DNA of 64,000 bases from the NCBI RefSeq assembly GCF_001282685.1, contig NZ_LN875034.1, positions 374,157 through 438,156 of the forward strand, in the 5' to 3' direction. Positions 9,009 to 15,935 of the stretch are shown here, one piece after another. Position 1 is the stretch's first letter; every line of letters begins with the position of its first letter. This DNA comes from Niameybacter massiliensis. GTDB taxonomy: Bacteria > Bacillota > Clostridia > Lachnospirales > Cellulosilyticaceae. The notes beneath the pieces are model-generated. The model worked only from the letters and a program-made list of their open reading frames with translations. It made no database searches and was not told the DNA's origin. Both the position numbers and the translations under genes were made by a program.

Positions 9009-9240
9009 AACTTCTAGTCCTCAACTTTTAAGACAGACTAAGCTCATTTCATCAAACTAACGGTCAAAACTCAGAAAAAAAGTTCACTTTTCTTCAAACA
9101 TTTCCCTAAAACCAGTTTGATTGCATTTACTAAGCCTCTCTAAAAAGTTTGCGTAGAAAGTTTCCATACAATAACTTACCTTACAGCCTATCACATCATA
9201 GCCCCACCGGTAGAGGGCTAGCTAGACTACATCATATACT
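9009..9240. repeat. Degenerate copy of an intergenic repeat family (copy A)
   Basis: No gene fits this stretch. Blocks of it recur in the same order at 26000-26175: CAACTTCT, ACG.TCAAAACTC, TCAAACATTTC.CTAA, TTTG.ATTGCAT/TTTGCAT, ACTAA, CCTCTC.AA..AAGTTT and AGAAA..TTCCA. Near the end TAGCCC and GGGCTA form a short hairpin (about 9199-9220). No open frame or terminator is apparent. Confidence 0.5.
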
Positions 9241-9307
9241 AAAAGTTTTTACTTCATAAAATATACTAATGAATGATGAAAATAAAAGTATTGTTAGGGG
9301 AGATAAT

Positions 9308-10339
9308 ATGATCGTTGTAAGGAAGATGGAGCCTAGTGAGGCTTCTGCTGTCAAGAAGGTGGGGCAGAGGGCTTTTGGGATAGTTGAGAGTTTATTTGTA
9401 ACTAGGCCCAAGGAGGCAATGATTGCTTTATTGGATGATAAGATTGTTGGGGGCATTATTATTAAATACATAGTAAGTGATGGGAAAAAGATAGGGTACT
9501 ACGATGGGGCTTTTATTGACTCGGATTACCAAGGTCTGGGGATAGGTAATAAGTTGTATGCAGAGACAACGAAATATTTATGGGAGCAAGGGTGTGATGC
9601 GCTTTGTGCTCTTGTAAAAGATGATAATGTTGGATCATGGAAATTGTTTTTGAATAATGGTTTTAGTCAAACAAGTATAAAAGAGGGCATACATCAGTTA
9701 GGTCTTGGAACCATGCTAAAAACTTATTTTACAACCCCATTTTTTATAGCTAATGGAATGGAGTTTTATCTTGCAGTCAAATATCAAAGTGTACAATCTA
9801 AAGTGTGTAAGACAGGTAGTCAAATTGCCTTATATCTTCTTGTGAATTTTTTATTGATGCTACCCACCTTATTTATGGGAAGGTCAAACTTTGGATTATT
9901 TATAAGTGCCTATATGGTTCTTCTAATAGGAGGCGTATTGTTTAGCTATATAGGTACTTTGTTCTCTAAAAGACAATGGTATTTTAGGATGAATAGTGGA
10001 GGTGCAGCCCTTGCTGCATTTATTAATCTCAGTGGTGCTTTTCCTATGATAGGTAGTTGGTATCCCGAAAAATATGAGAATACCCAGGCCTTCAAAAAAG
10101 ATATGGGAATAAGTGCACTATGGGAATGGTTATTTGTATTAGGAGTAACATTTATAGCTCTTTTGTTAGAACCTTTGTACTTTAGGTATATGGCTCAAAT
10201 AGGTGGTGTATTTCTGATTTTTCGTATACTTATTTTCTATCCATTTGAATCCTTTGGAGGAAGACGCGTTTATCTTTGGAATAAAGGATGGTATGGTGTA
10301 TTAACGGTGCTATCTATTTTGTTATTAATGTTTTCGTAG
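9308..10339 (+). CDS. GNAT acetyltransferase fused to a membrane domain
   Basis: 343 residues from the preferred ATG at 9308, which has AGGGGAG at good spacing; a weaker in-frame ATG lies at 9269. Residues 1-about 120 form a GNAT domain with the acetyl-CoA loop 'DYQGLGIGNKLYAE' and a C-terminal 'NVGSWKLFLNNGF'. The remainder has about six hydrophobic segments, including 'LYLLVNFLLMLPTLFMG'. The fusion suggests an acetyltransferase tethered to the membrane, or an integral protein with a sensing acyltransferase head. Substrate unknown. It lies between an intergenic repeat and a good terminator and is probably monocistronic. Confidence 0.8.
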   Translation: MIVVRKMEPSEASAVKKVGQRAFGIVESLFVTRPKEAMIALLDDKIVGGIIIKYIVSDGKKIGYYDGAFIDSDYQGLGIGNKLYAETTKYLWEQGCDALCALVKDDNVGSWKLFLNNGFSQTSIKEGIHQLGLGTMLKTYFTTPFFIANGMEFYLAVKYQSVQSKVCKTGSQIALYLLVNFLLMLPTLFMGRSNFGLFISAYMVLLIGGVLFSYIGTLFSKRQWYFRMNSGGAALAAFINLSGAFPMIGSWYPEKYENTQAFKKDMGISALWEWLFVLGVTFIALLLEPLYFRYMAQIGGVFLIFRILIFYPFESFGGRRVYLWNKGWYGVLTVLSILLLMFS

Positions 10340-10355
10340 TAGTTATTAAGATTTT

Positions 10356-10412
10356 GAACCTATTTAAAGAGCATGTATCTGTAGCATTTTAAATAGGTTC
10401 TTTTTATTTTTT
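10356..10412 (+). terminator. Intrinsic terminator
   Basis: A perfect 13-bp stem (10356-10368 with 10388-10400), followed by a T-rich run, lies downstream of the GNAT/membrane gene. Confidence 0.85.
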
Positions 10413-10534
10413 TATAGATAGACATAAAATGAAATAAATGGTGTTAAATAAAAATATAAAAGAAACAAAAATATTTTAAAAGTGATAAAAATGTTATATT
10501 ATAGACTTATGCTAACATATAGGGGGAGATTTGG

Positions 10535-11146
10535 ATGGATACCATAGAGTTATGGAGTGACAGTATAAAAAAGATAAGTGGTGTAAAATATGTCAAGATT
10601 AAGGGTGACATTGAACATATTGAAGCAATACACATCGTAATAAATGGAATAAAGTCTCCTAAACAAATTGTTAGAGATGTGGAGGCAGTTTTGTTAGCCA
10701 TGTTTGACTACCAGGTAGATCACAGAATAATAAGCGTGGCACAGCTTGAATTAGAAGAAGTTCAGACGATCATGCGTATTAAATATGAGGGGATTAACGT
10801 GAAGATGGATGACCCTTATATAGAATGCGATGTGCAACTTAGCCATAACGGACAAGTCTTTACACATACCGAAAGGGGTATAAGGACACCATTAAATAGA
10901 TATATTACCATTGCTAAAGGAGCCGTTGGATGTATAGAGAAAGTGGTTCAAGGCAAATACTTTTTGGACATCATTGATGTTCAATTACATCAGAGTAAAG
11001 GGATAGAGTTTGTCTGTATCGTTATTCAGATGATTGGTAATAAGCAAGATGATACATTGATTGGAACGGCTATTATTAAAGATGATAGCTATGAAGCGGT
11101 TGTAAAAGCAACATTAGATGCGATTAACCGTAGAATTTTAACTTAG
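10535..11146 (+). CDS. Conserved-looking protein of unknown function
   Basis: 203 residues, soluble, with no signal peptide. The N-terminal third is alpha/beta ('IHIVINGIKSPKQIVRDVEA' then 'VDHRIISVAQLE'), reminiscent of small ACT- or KH-like regulatory folds. The C-terminal part ends in a helix 'EAVVKATLDAINRRIL'. I recognise no characterised family. A good AGGGGGAG precedes the ATG. It lies upstream, on the same strand, of the 30-residue peptide, the HD-GYP gene and the DUF5317 gene, which suggests a shared signalling role. This is inference only. Confidence 0.7.
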   Translation: MDTIELWSDSIKKISGVKYVKIKGDIEHIEAIHIVINGIKSPKQIVRDVEAVLLAMFDYQVDHRIISVAQLELEEVQTIMRIKYEGINVKMDDPYIECDVQLSHNGQVFTHTERGIRTPLNRYITIAKGAVGCIEKVVQGKYFLDIIDVQLHQSKGIEFVCIVIQMIGNKQDDTLIGTAIIKDDSYEAVVKATLDAINRRILT

Positions 11147-11173
11147 GTATAGGAGCCAATTATAAATACATAA

Positions 11174-11235
11174 CCTCTAAGCGGAGCGGAATTATGACAG
11201 GCCAATAGCGGGCGTCTGTTAATTCACGTGAGAGG
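11174..11235 (+). promoter_or_regulatory. Foldable leader that can hide the peptide gene's ribosome binding site
   Basis: In the gap before the peptide gene, CCTCT at 11174-11178 can pair with AGAGG at 11231-11235, part of the Shine-Dalgarno sequence. Inside, GAATTA plus ACAG (11189-11200) pair with CTGT plus TAATTC (11216-11225) with a 2-base bulge, and GCC/GGC closes the tip. It matches no riboswitch consensus that I recall, including c-di-GMP classes. Confidence 0.45.
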
Positions 11236-11246
11236 AGAATGAAACA

Positions 11247-11339
11247 ATGAAAAATACATTCGCAAAATTATTACCAGTGGCATTTGCTTTATTAGCACTT
11301 GCAATCGCAGCTGGTGCAGAATTAACTTATATATTCTAA
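11247..11339 (+). CDS. 30-residue hydrophobic peptide
   Basis: A short frame starts at ATG 11247 behind an AGAGGAG site and stops at TAA 11337-11339. The peptide has a basic start (KNTFAK), one hydrophobic helix rich in Ala and Leu (about residues 8-24) and ends ELTYIF. It could be a single-pass membrane peptide or a secreted signal. It has no Cys or charged tail as in AgrD-type autoinducers. Its ribosome binding site, its position between two same-strand genes and its regular reading frame argue that it is real. Function unknown. Confidence 0.6.
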   Translation: MKNTFAKLLPVAFALLALAIAAGAELTYIF

Positions 11340-11394
11340 GATTGTATTGACTTTTATAATTGGCTTTTATATATAGATTAAGGAGATAATATAC

Positions 11395-12675
11395 ATGAAG
11401 CAATTAACATTAAAACAAAAAAGCTTCTTTTTGAGTATATATGCTATTGCAGTTAGTTTAATTATATATAGTACTATTCAGGGATGTTTTAAAATAGAAA
11501 CCCAGCAGATAAGAGAAATTATATTTTTTATATTTGTAATAGGTTTAAGTGAGAGTGTAACTTTATGCTTTAAAAAAGTATCTTTTAGCACAACTTTTGC
11601 ATTAACTCTGGCTACCTATTTAACATTAGGACCATTGCCGAGCTTGATATGTTTATTAGGAGGATTTCTAATTCGTGTACTTAAAATAGATGAAAATAAA
11701 TATAAACATATTTTAAATACACCACTTTATGGAACAGCTTTTAATTGTAGTATGCTTATTATTAGTTTTTTAATAAGTCATCTATTATATACAAATATTA
11801 CTATAGGGCTAAGTATTGAAAATCAATTCTTAGGGATTATTGCATTTTCGATAAGTTACTTTTTAGTTAATAAAGGACTTCTTGCTATGCTCCAAGGGAT
11901 TTATGCAGGGGGAGTAATTAGCAAATATTTTAAAAATGAATTCTTCTTGTCAATGATTAGTTTTTTAATCATGATACCTTTTGGTTGGATGTTTGCAGTT
12001 CTTTATGAGCATTATAGTTATTGGGGAATTATTGTTCCACTATTCCCGGTTTTATTGATTCGTTATACATTTACATACTATGCAGAGGCAAAAGAGCAAT
12101 ATGTTCAAACGGTAGAAACATTGATGAATGCTGTAGAGGCAAGAGATTGCTATACTAATGGGCATTCAAAAAGAGTAGCTGAAGTGGCATCTCTTATTGC
12201 GAAGAAGCTAGGTTATAGGAATGGACAAATAGAAAAGCTTCGTATTGCTGCTATGTTGCATGATATAGGAAAGATAGGAATTAGTGATAATATTCTACAT
12301 AAACCAGGTAAGCTAACTGATGAAGAGTTTGCTACTATAAAAAGTCATCCAGAGATTGGAGAAGGAATTATTAAGGATGTATCCAATCTAAAATATACAA
12401 GAAGTATTATTAGAAATCATCATGAACGTTATGATGGTAAAGGTTATCCAGACGGTAAAAAGGGTGATGAATTAAGTGTAGATGTTTATATCATCCAACT
12501 TGCAGATGCCATAGATGCTATGGCAAGTGACAGACCTTATCGTAAAGGCTTACCAGCTGATGTTATAGAAAGTGAAATAAGAAAAGGAAGAGGTACACAG
12601 TTCCATCCACATGTTGTGGATGCTTACCTTGATTTATTACAATCCAATGCGGAAATACAGAAAATTTGGGAGTAA
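11395..12675 (+). CDS. Membrane HD-GYP domain protein
   Basis: 426 residues. About eight membrane segments occupy residues 1-220, followed by an HD-GYP phosphodiesterase domain. Catalytic motifs are 'GHSKRVAEVA', 'AAMLHDIGKIGIS', 'IIRNHHERYDGKGYPDG' and 'QLADAIDAMASDRPYR'. The intact GYP motif suggests c-di-GMP (or cGAMP) hydrolysis at the cytoplasmic face, with the membrane part as sensor. It follows the small peptide by 55 bases and precedes the DUF5317 gene by 3 bases, so it is likely in one operon with both. Confidence 0.9.
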   Translation: MKQLTLKQKSFFLSIYAIAVSLIIYSTIQGCFKIETQQIREIIFFIFVIGLSESVTLCFKKVSFSTTFALTLATYLTLGPLPSLICLLGGFLIRVLKIDENKYKHILNTPLYGTAFNCSMLIISFLISHLLYTNITIGLSIENQFLGIIAFSISYFLVNKGLLAMLQGIYAGGVISKYFKNEFFLSMISFLIMIPFGWMFAVLYEHYSYWGIIVPLFPVLLIRYTFTYYAEAKEQYVQTVETLMNAVEARDCYTNGHSKRVAEVASLIAKKLGYRNGQIEKLRIAAMLHDIGKIGISDNILHKPGKLTDEEFATIKSHPEIGEGIIKDVSNLKYTRSIIRNHHERYDGKGYPDGKKGDELSVDVYIIQLADAIDAMASDRPYRKGLPADVIESEIRKGRGTQFHPHVVDAYLDLLQSNAEIQKIWE

Positions 12676-12678
12676 AAT

Positions 12679-13242
12679 ATGTTTGTTCTATCAATAGTTG
12701 GTGCAATAATTATAGGCTATTTGTGTAAAGGACAACTGAGTAACTTGAGATTTGTACAAATAAAAGGGATTGCCTTTATCTTTGCTAGTTTCATTGTAGA
12801 ATGGATAGCAAAAATACTTTTAAATCAAAATATGATTGAGTTAGGGAATGTTTCATGGAGCTTGCACCTTTTCACTTATATTTTACTAGGAATAATGATT
12901 ATTAAAAATTGGGAAAAAGGCTCTATTAAACTTATTGGGATAGGGACATTGTTAAATGCTCTAGTTATTTTCTCTAATAATGGCATTATGCCAGTAGGGA
13001 CATGGGCAATGGAACGATTAGGTATTCCAGAGGGGGCAACTTTACAAGGCATGTATCTTGTGATGCATGACCAGATGCATTTTAAAATACTAGCAGATAT
13101 TTTGCCTATTCGAATTATGAATAGAGGATTTATTTTAAGTATAGGAGACTTATTCCTTATAGCGGGCATTATGATCATTATTATTTATGGAATGAAAAAA
13201 GAAACCTGTAGAAATTATTCTTCTACAGGTTTCCCATCATAA
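12679..13242 (+). CDS. DUF5317 membrane protein
   Basis: 187 residues with about five hydrophobic segments and the DUF5317-like core 'NNGIMPVGTWAMERLGIP', followed by 'MHDQMHFKILADILPIR'. It starts 3 bases after the HD-GYP stop. Its last ten codons run through a hairpin and overlap the 3' end of the convergent TtcA-like gene by 28 bases. Function unknown; the linkage to an HD-GYP protein suggests envelope signalling. Confidence 0.8.
   Translation: MFVLSIVGAIIIGYLCKGQLSNLRFVQIKGIAFIFASFIVEWIAKILLNQNMIELGNVSWSLHLFTYILLGIMIIKNWEKGSIKLIGIGTLLNALVIFSNNGIMPVGTWAMERLGIPEGATLQGMYLVMHDQMHFKILADILPIRIMNRGFILSIGDLFLIAGIMIIIIYGMKKETCRNYSSTGFPS
13201..13233 (-). terminator. Terminator embedded in the overlapping ends of two genes
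   Basis: A perfect 13-bp stem (13201-13213 with 13221-13233) with a 7-base loop that contains the stop codon of the minus-strand TtcA-like gene. On the minus strand a U-rich run follows, making an intrinsic terminator; on the plus strand no T run follows. The stem is read through as the final codons of the DUF5317 gene. Confidence 0.75.
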
Positions 13243-14048
13243 AGGTCCATAAAGTCATAATCAATACCATCTTTTTGATATCCGAGGATGGCATTCATAT
13301 TAACGTTTTCAGCAGCTTTAAAAATAGACTTGTCCACTTGTGGATGAGTCTTTTTTAATGTAGCAATAAGCGCTTTAATCTCTGCACGTTTGCTAGAAGT
13401 CTCACCGGCAGCAACAGCACATCCACAATTCATAGCTTTGATACCATTGGCGCGGATAAAGCTTTTGATAGACTCTTCATGGACGTAGTAGAGAGGTCGT
13501 ATAAGCTCTAATTCTGGGGAGTTGGTTGAGTGTAATTTAGGAAGCATAGTTTTAAAGTTACCAGCATAGAGTACATTCAGAAGAGTTGTTTCTATAACGT
13601 CATCAAAGTGATGGCCTAATGCTAACTTATTACAACCTAATTCTTTAGCTCTTGCATATAAGAAGCCACGACGCATACGTGCACACATATAGCAAGGGTA
13701 GTCAGAAGAGATACGTTCAATTACTTCAAAGATATCTGAGTCATAGAAATGTACAGGAATATCTAAATGTTTGCAGTTAGCAATAAGATTTGTTTTGTTC
13801 TCTTCGTTAAAACCTGGATCCATAGAAATAAAAACAGGGGTAAAGGGAGTATCTGTATGACGACTGAGCATTTGAAAAAGCTTCGCCAATAAGAGACTAT
13901 CTTTACCACCCGAAATAGCTACTGCAATCACATCTCCTTCTTCAATAAGTTTATAGTCCTTAATTGCTTTGATAAAAGGAGACCATATATATTTTCTATA
14001 GTTTTTTTGAATACTACGTTCAATTTCAGATAAAGGCTTGATTTCCAC
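13215..14048 (-). CDS. TtcA/TilS-family PP-loop ATPase
   Basis: 277 residues from a GTG at 14048 that has GAGGTG at good spacing; an ATG eight codons upstream has no ribosome binding site. The PP-loop 'AVAISGGKDSLLLAK' adenylates the substrate. Paired cysteines 'YPCYMCARMRRGFLY' and the later 'NCGCAV' are placed as in TtcA-type tRNA thiolases that hold an iron-sulfur cluster. 'LGHHFDDVIETTLLNVLYAG' is the second signature. The reaction is probably thiolation of a tRNA base; the exact target is not determinable here. The gene ends inside the DUF5317 coding region. Confidence 0.85.
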   Translation of the reverse strand: MEIKPLSEIERSIQKNYRKYIWSPFIKAIKDYKLIEEGDVIAVAISGGKDSLLLAKLFQMLSRHTDTPFTPVFISMDPGFNEENKTNLIANCKHLDIPVHFYDSDIFEVIERISSDYPCYMCARMRRGFLYARAKELGCNKLALGHHFDDVIETTLLNVLYAGNFKTMLPKLHSTNSPELELIRPLYYVHEESIKSFIRANGIKAMNCGCAVAAGETSSKRAEIKALIATLKKTHPQVDKSIFKAAENVNMNAILGYQKDGIDYDFMDLYDGKPVEE

Positions 14049-14093
14049 TATTTCACCTCGATAAATAATCATTTAAGCCTTATTATAACAAGT

Positions 14094-14525
14094 TTACTTA
14101 GTGTACTCAAGAACATGAATTTGACATTTCTTCTCTAATTTATCTTTTGGAGAGATAACAAATTTACTATTAGAGTGTTCTTTTTGCTTTGGAATAACAA
14201 TGAGGTCTACATTTTTTTGTTTTGCTACACTAATGATTGTATCTGTAGTTGGTCCGATAAGGCAAATGGTTTCATGTTCACAATCACTAAGGAGTGCATT
14301 GATTTTCTTTGCCATATCCTCTTGTGCCATTTGGACTAAATCCACATTTAAGTTTGCTATAGAATAAAGTAAGCTTGGATAGGTATAGCAATTTGTAAGT
14401 GAAAGTGGACTTGTAATATAGAGGCAGATAAGTTTAGCCCCATGCTCTTTTGCGAGAGCTTTAGTAAAGCAAATAAGGTCTGTATCCAGTGTGTGTGTAA
14501 TAGGTAAGAGTATAGTAGTTGTCAT
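14094..14525 (-). CDS. UspA-like universal stress family protein
   Basis: 143 residues from the ATG at 14525, preceded by AAGGAGG; a longer frame to 14573 has no ribosome binding site. The start 'TTTILLPITHTLDTDLICFT' and the later 'TIISVAKQKNVDLIVIPKQ' follow the Usp alpha/beta fold. The ATP-binding GxxGSxS-type C-terminal motif is not evident, so it is probably a non-ATP-binding member. Cytoplasmic, role unknown. It lies 45 bases upstream of the TtcA-like gene on the same strand. Confidence 0.65.
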   Translation of the reverse strand: MTTTILLPITHTLDTDLICFTKALAKEHGAKLICLYITSPLSLTNCYTYPSLLYSIANLNVDLVQMAQEDMAKKINALLSDCEHETICLIGPTTDTIISVAKQKNVDLIVIPKQKEHSNSKFVISPKDKLEKKCQIHVLEYTK

Positions 14526-14669
14526 AAAAATACCTCCTTTGCTATTGTATAAAATGATTATACCACAAAACAATAGCTTATTAAATATAACTATAATATA
14601 AATAGATTTTGATATTTTTATATAAAAAATATACCATTTTTAAAAAGAATAATATAAAATATCTAAGAA

Positions 14670-14999
14670 TTACTCGTCAATTTGTTCAAGATGTAGAAAA
14701 GTGCTTATATTGTCAGAAGATTGTTCTGTTCCTTCAGGTAAGAAAACAATCTTAGGAGGCTTTTTGAACAAGTTAGAAGAAGTAGTAGGTGTATTTACTG
14801 TATAGTATAAATAGGCGGTTTCTTCGGGATAAAGATTACCTAAACATATTTTTTCTGCGTTAGGTGTAACATTTAAAGAACCACGTTCACGTACGATCAT
14901 TAAACTATCTAATTGTGTTTTAAGGTCAGGTAGATATAACGTGACGTTGTTAAGCATTGTATCTGAAATATTGGTGATTTTGATATGATTATTAGCCAT
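14670..14999 (-). CDS. Small protein next to the Cys-rich gene, DUF11-like strand pattern
   Basis: 109 residues, no signal peptide, start supported by AAAGGAG. The pattern 'HIKITNISDTMLNNVTLYL', followed by 'ICLGNLYPEETAYLYYTV', resembles the beta-sandwich repeats (DUF11-like) found in surface and spore-coat proteins of Firmicutes. It is a single unit here. It lies downstream of the Cys/Gly-rich gene, separated by a terminator. A spore-surface role is an inference from that neighbour. Family assignment is weak. Confidence 0.6.
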   Translation of the reverse strand: MANNHIKITNISDTMLNNVTLYLPDLKTQLDSLMIVRERGSLNVTPNAEKICLGNLYPEETAYLYYTVNTPTTSSNLFKKPPKIVFLPEGTEQSSDNISTFLHLEQIDE

Positions 15000-15110
15000 A
15001 GGAAAACTCCTTTCTCGAGCATAGTAGCTTTTATAGTATAATCCATTTGATTATATAATATATTATATGATTTTTGTGCTCAGTAATTGCTTAGAAGTTA
15101 TTAAAAGCAA

Positions 15111-15141
15111 AAAAAGAGGTTGCTAGAAGCAACCTCTTTTT
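15111..15141 (-). terminator. Terminator of the Cys-rich gene
   Basis: A 13-bp perfect stem (15111-15123 with 15129-15141) with a 5-base loop, followed on the minus strand by a U run, lies just past the Cys-rich gene's stop. Confidence 0.85.
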
Positions 15142-15155
15142 GTTTGGATGTTGTA

Positions 15156-15785
15156 TTATTCACAACGACCCCATGTTGTAGTATTTTTACATGGTGATCC
15201 AAAGTTACTGCAAGGGCAATTGCAGCATTCATGATGGTGATGACGACGGCGAGGTTGGATACCAGGGTTATGATCATGTTCGCCACAACCACAGCCACAA
15301 TCGCATCCACAACCACAGTTACATCCGCAGCCGCATCCGTCTTCAGAACCAGGACGACGACGAGGTTGGATACCAGGATTGTGATCATGTTCGCCACAGC
15401 CACATCCGCAATCACAGTCACGATCAGGTTTAGTACATCCGCAATCACAGTCACGATCAGGTTTAGTACATCCACAACCGCATCCGTCTTCAGAACCAGG
15501 ACGACGACGAGGTTGGATACCAGGATTGTGATCATGTTCGCCACAGCCACAACCACAGCCACAGCCACAACCGCATCCGCAGCAGCATCCACAATTACAT
15601 CCACAACCATAAGATGGTTTCTTTGCAGGTTTTGGAGGGCATGCACAGTTGCAACGATTTACAGTATAACCATATCCAGCACAGGTTTCTATACGAATGT
15701 CATTATTAGGCTCACATGATTTACAATTTGAATTTACATTAGAATTACAACAACAGCATTTACAACAATTACAATTACAAGACAT
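15156..15785 (-). CDS. Cysteine/glycine-rich repeat protein, possible spore-coat or exosporium component
   Basis: 209 residues, dominated by Cys-Gly and Cys-Asn alternation, with no signal peptide and a strong AAGGAGG. The N-terminus is CNCNCCKCCCCN-like. Three copies of EHDHNPGIQPRRR alternate with CGCGCG blocks, and an 11-residue unit TKPDRDCDCGC occurs twice in tandem. It ends with a His run and more Cys. Proteins this rich in Cys with His and Arg are typical of cross-linked spore outer layers (for example CdeC of Clostridioides difficile), but metal binding is equally possible. A CATAATATA element 41 bases upstream resembles a sigma-K/sigma-E -10 box. Confidence 0.75.
   Translation of the reverse strand: MSCNCNCCKCCCCNSNVNSNCKSCEPNNDIRIETCAGYGYTVNRCNCACPPKPAKKPSYGCGCNCGCCCGCGCGCGCGCGCGEHDHNPGIQPRRRPGSEDGCGCGCTKPDRDCDCGCTKPDRDCDCGCGCGEHDHNPGIQPRRRPGSEDGCGCGCNCGCGCDCGCGCGEHDHNPGIQPRRRHHHHECCNCPCSNFGSPCKNTTTWGRCE
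15337..15554. repeat. Internal DNA repeats in the Cys-rich gene
   Basis: A block of about 70 bases at 15337-15407 recurs nearly identically at 15484-15554, a period of 147 bases (49 codons); a shortened third copy lies at about 15244-15290. Between them a 33-base unit is tandemly duplicated (15407-15439, 15440-15472). The repeats leave several frames open on both strands. Confidence 0.9.
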
Positions 15786-15826
15786 AATATTCCTCCTTAA
15801 GAACTTTAAAGGGTTACTTCACTAGA

Positions 15827-15835
15827 TATATTATG
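15827..15835 (-). promoter_or_regulatory. Possible sporulation sigma -10 element
   Basis: On the minus strand the sequence reads CATAATATA, matching the CATAnnnTA consensus of sigma-K/sigma-E -10 regions, 41 bases before the Cys-rich protein's start codon. I see no convincing -35 element. Confidence 0.35.
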
Positions 15836-15935
15836 CAGCACCGACATAAATTGACATTATATATATAAATTTTAAAAACATATTTTTAAAATTCTTGAAT
15901 ATATATATATTGACAAGCTATATAAGGAGGAGGTT

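Noticed and set aside
11150-11246. c-di-GMP riboswitch upstream of the HD-GYP gene
   Set aside because: The fold and conserved bases of the c-di-GMP-I and -II classes that I remember are not present.
11247-11339. AgrD-type cyclic autoinducer for the 30-residue peptide
   Set aside because: It has no Cys or Ser before a charged tail, and no AgrB or AgrC genes are nearby.
15244-15554. CRISPR-like regular repeats
   Set aside because: The repeats are in frame with a protein, differ in spacing (33 and 147 bases) and encode recurring peptide units; no cas genes are present.
15101-15719. Long open frames on the opposite strand and in a second minus-strand frame over the Cys-rich gene
   Set aside because: They arise because tandem repeats lack stops in several frames; their translations are low-complexity Thr/Val/Ala runs without ribosome binding sites.
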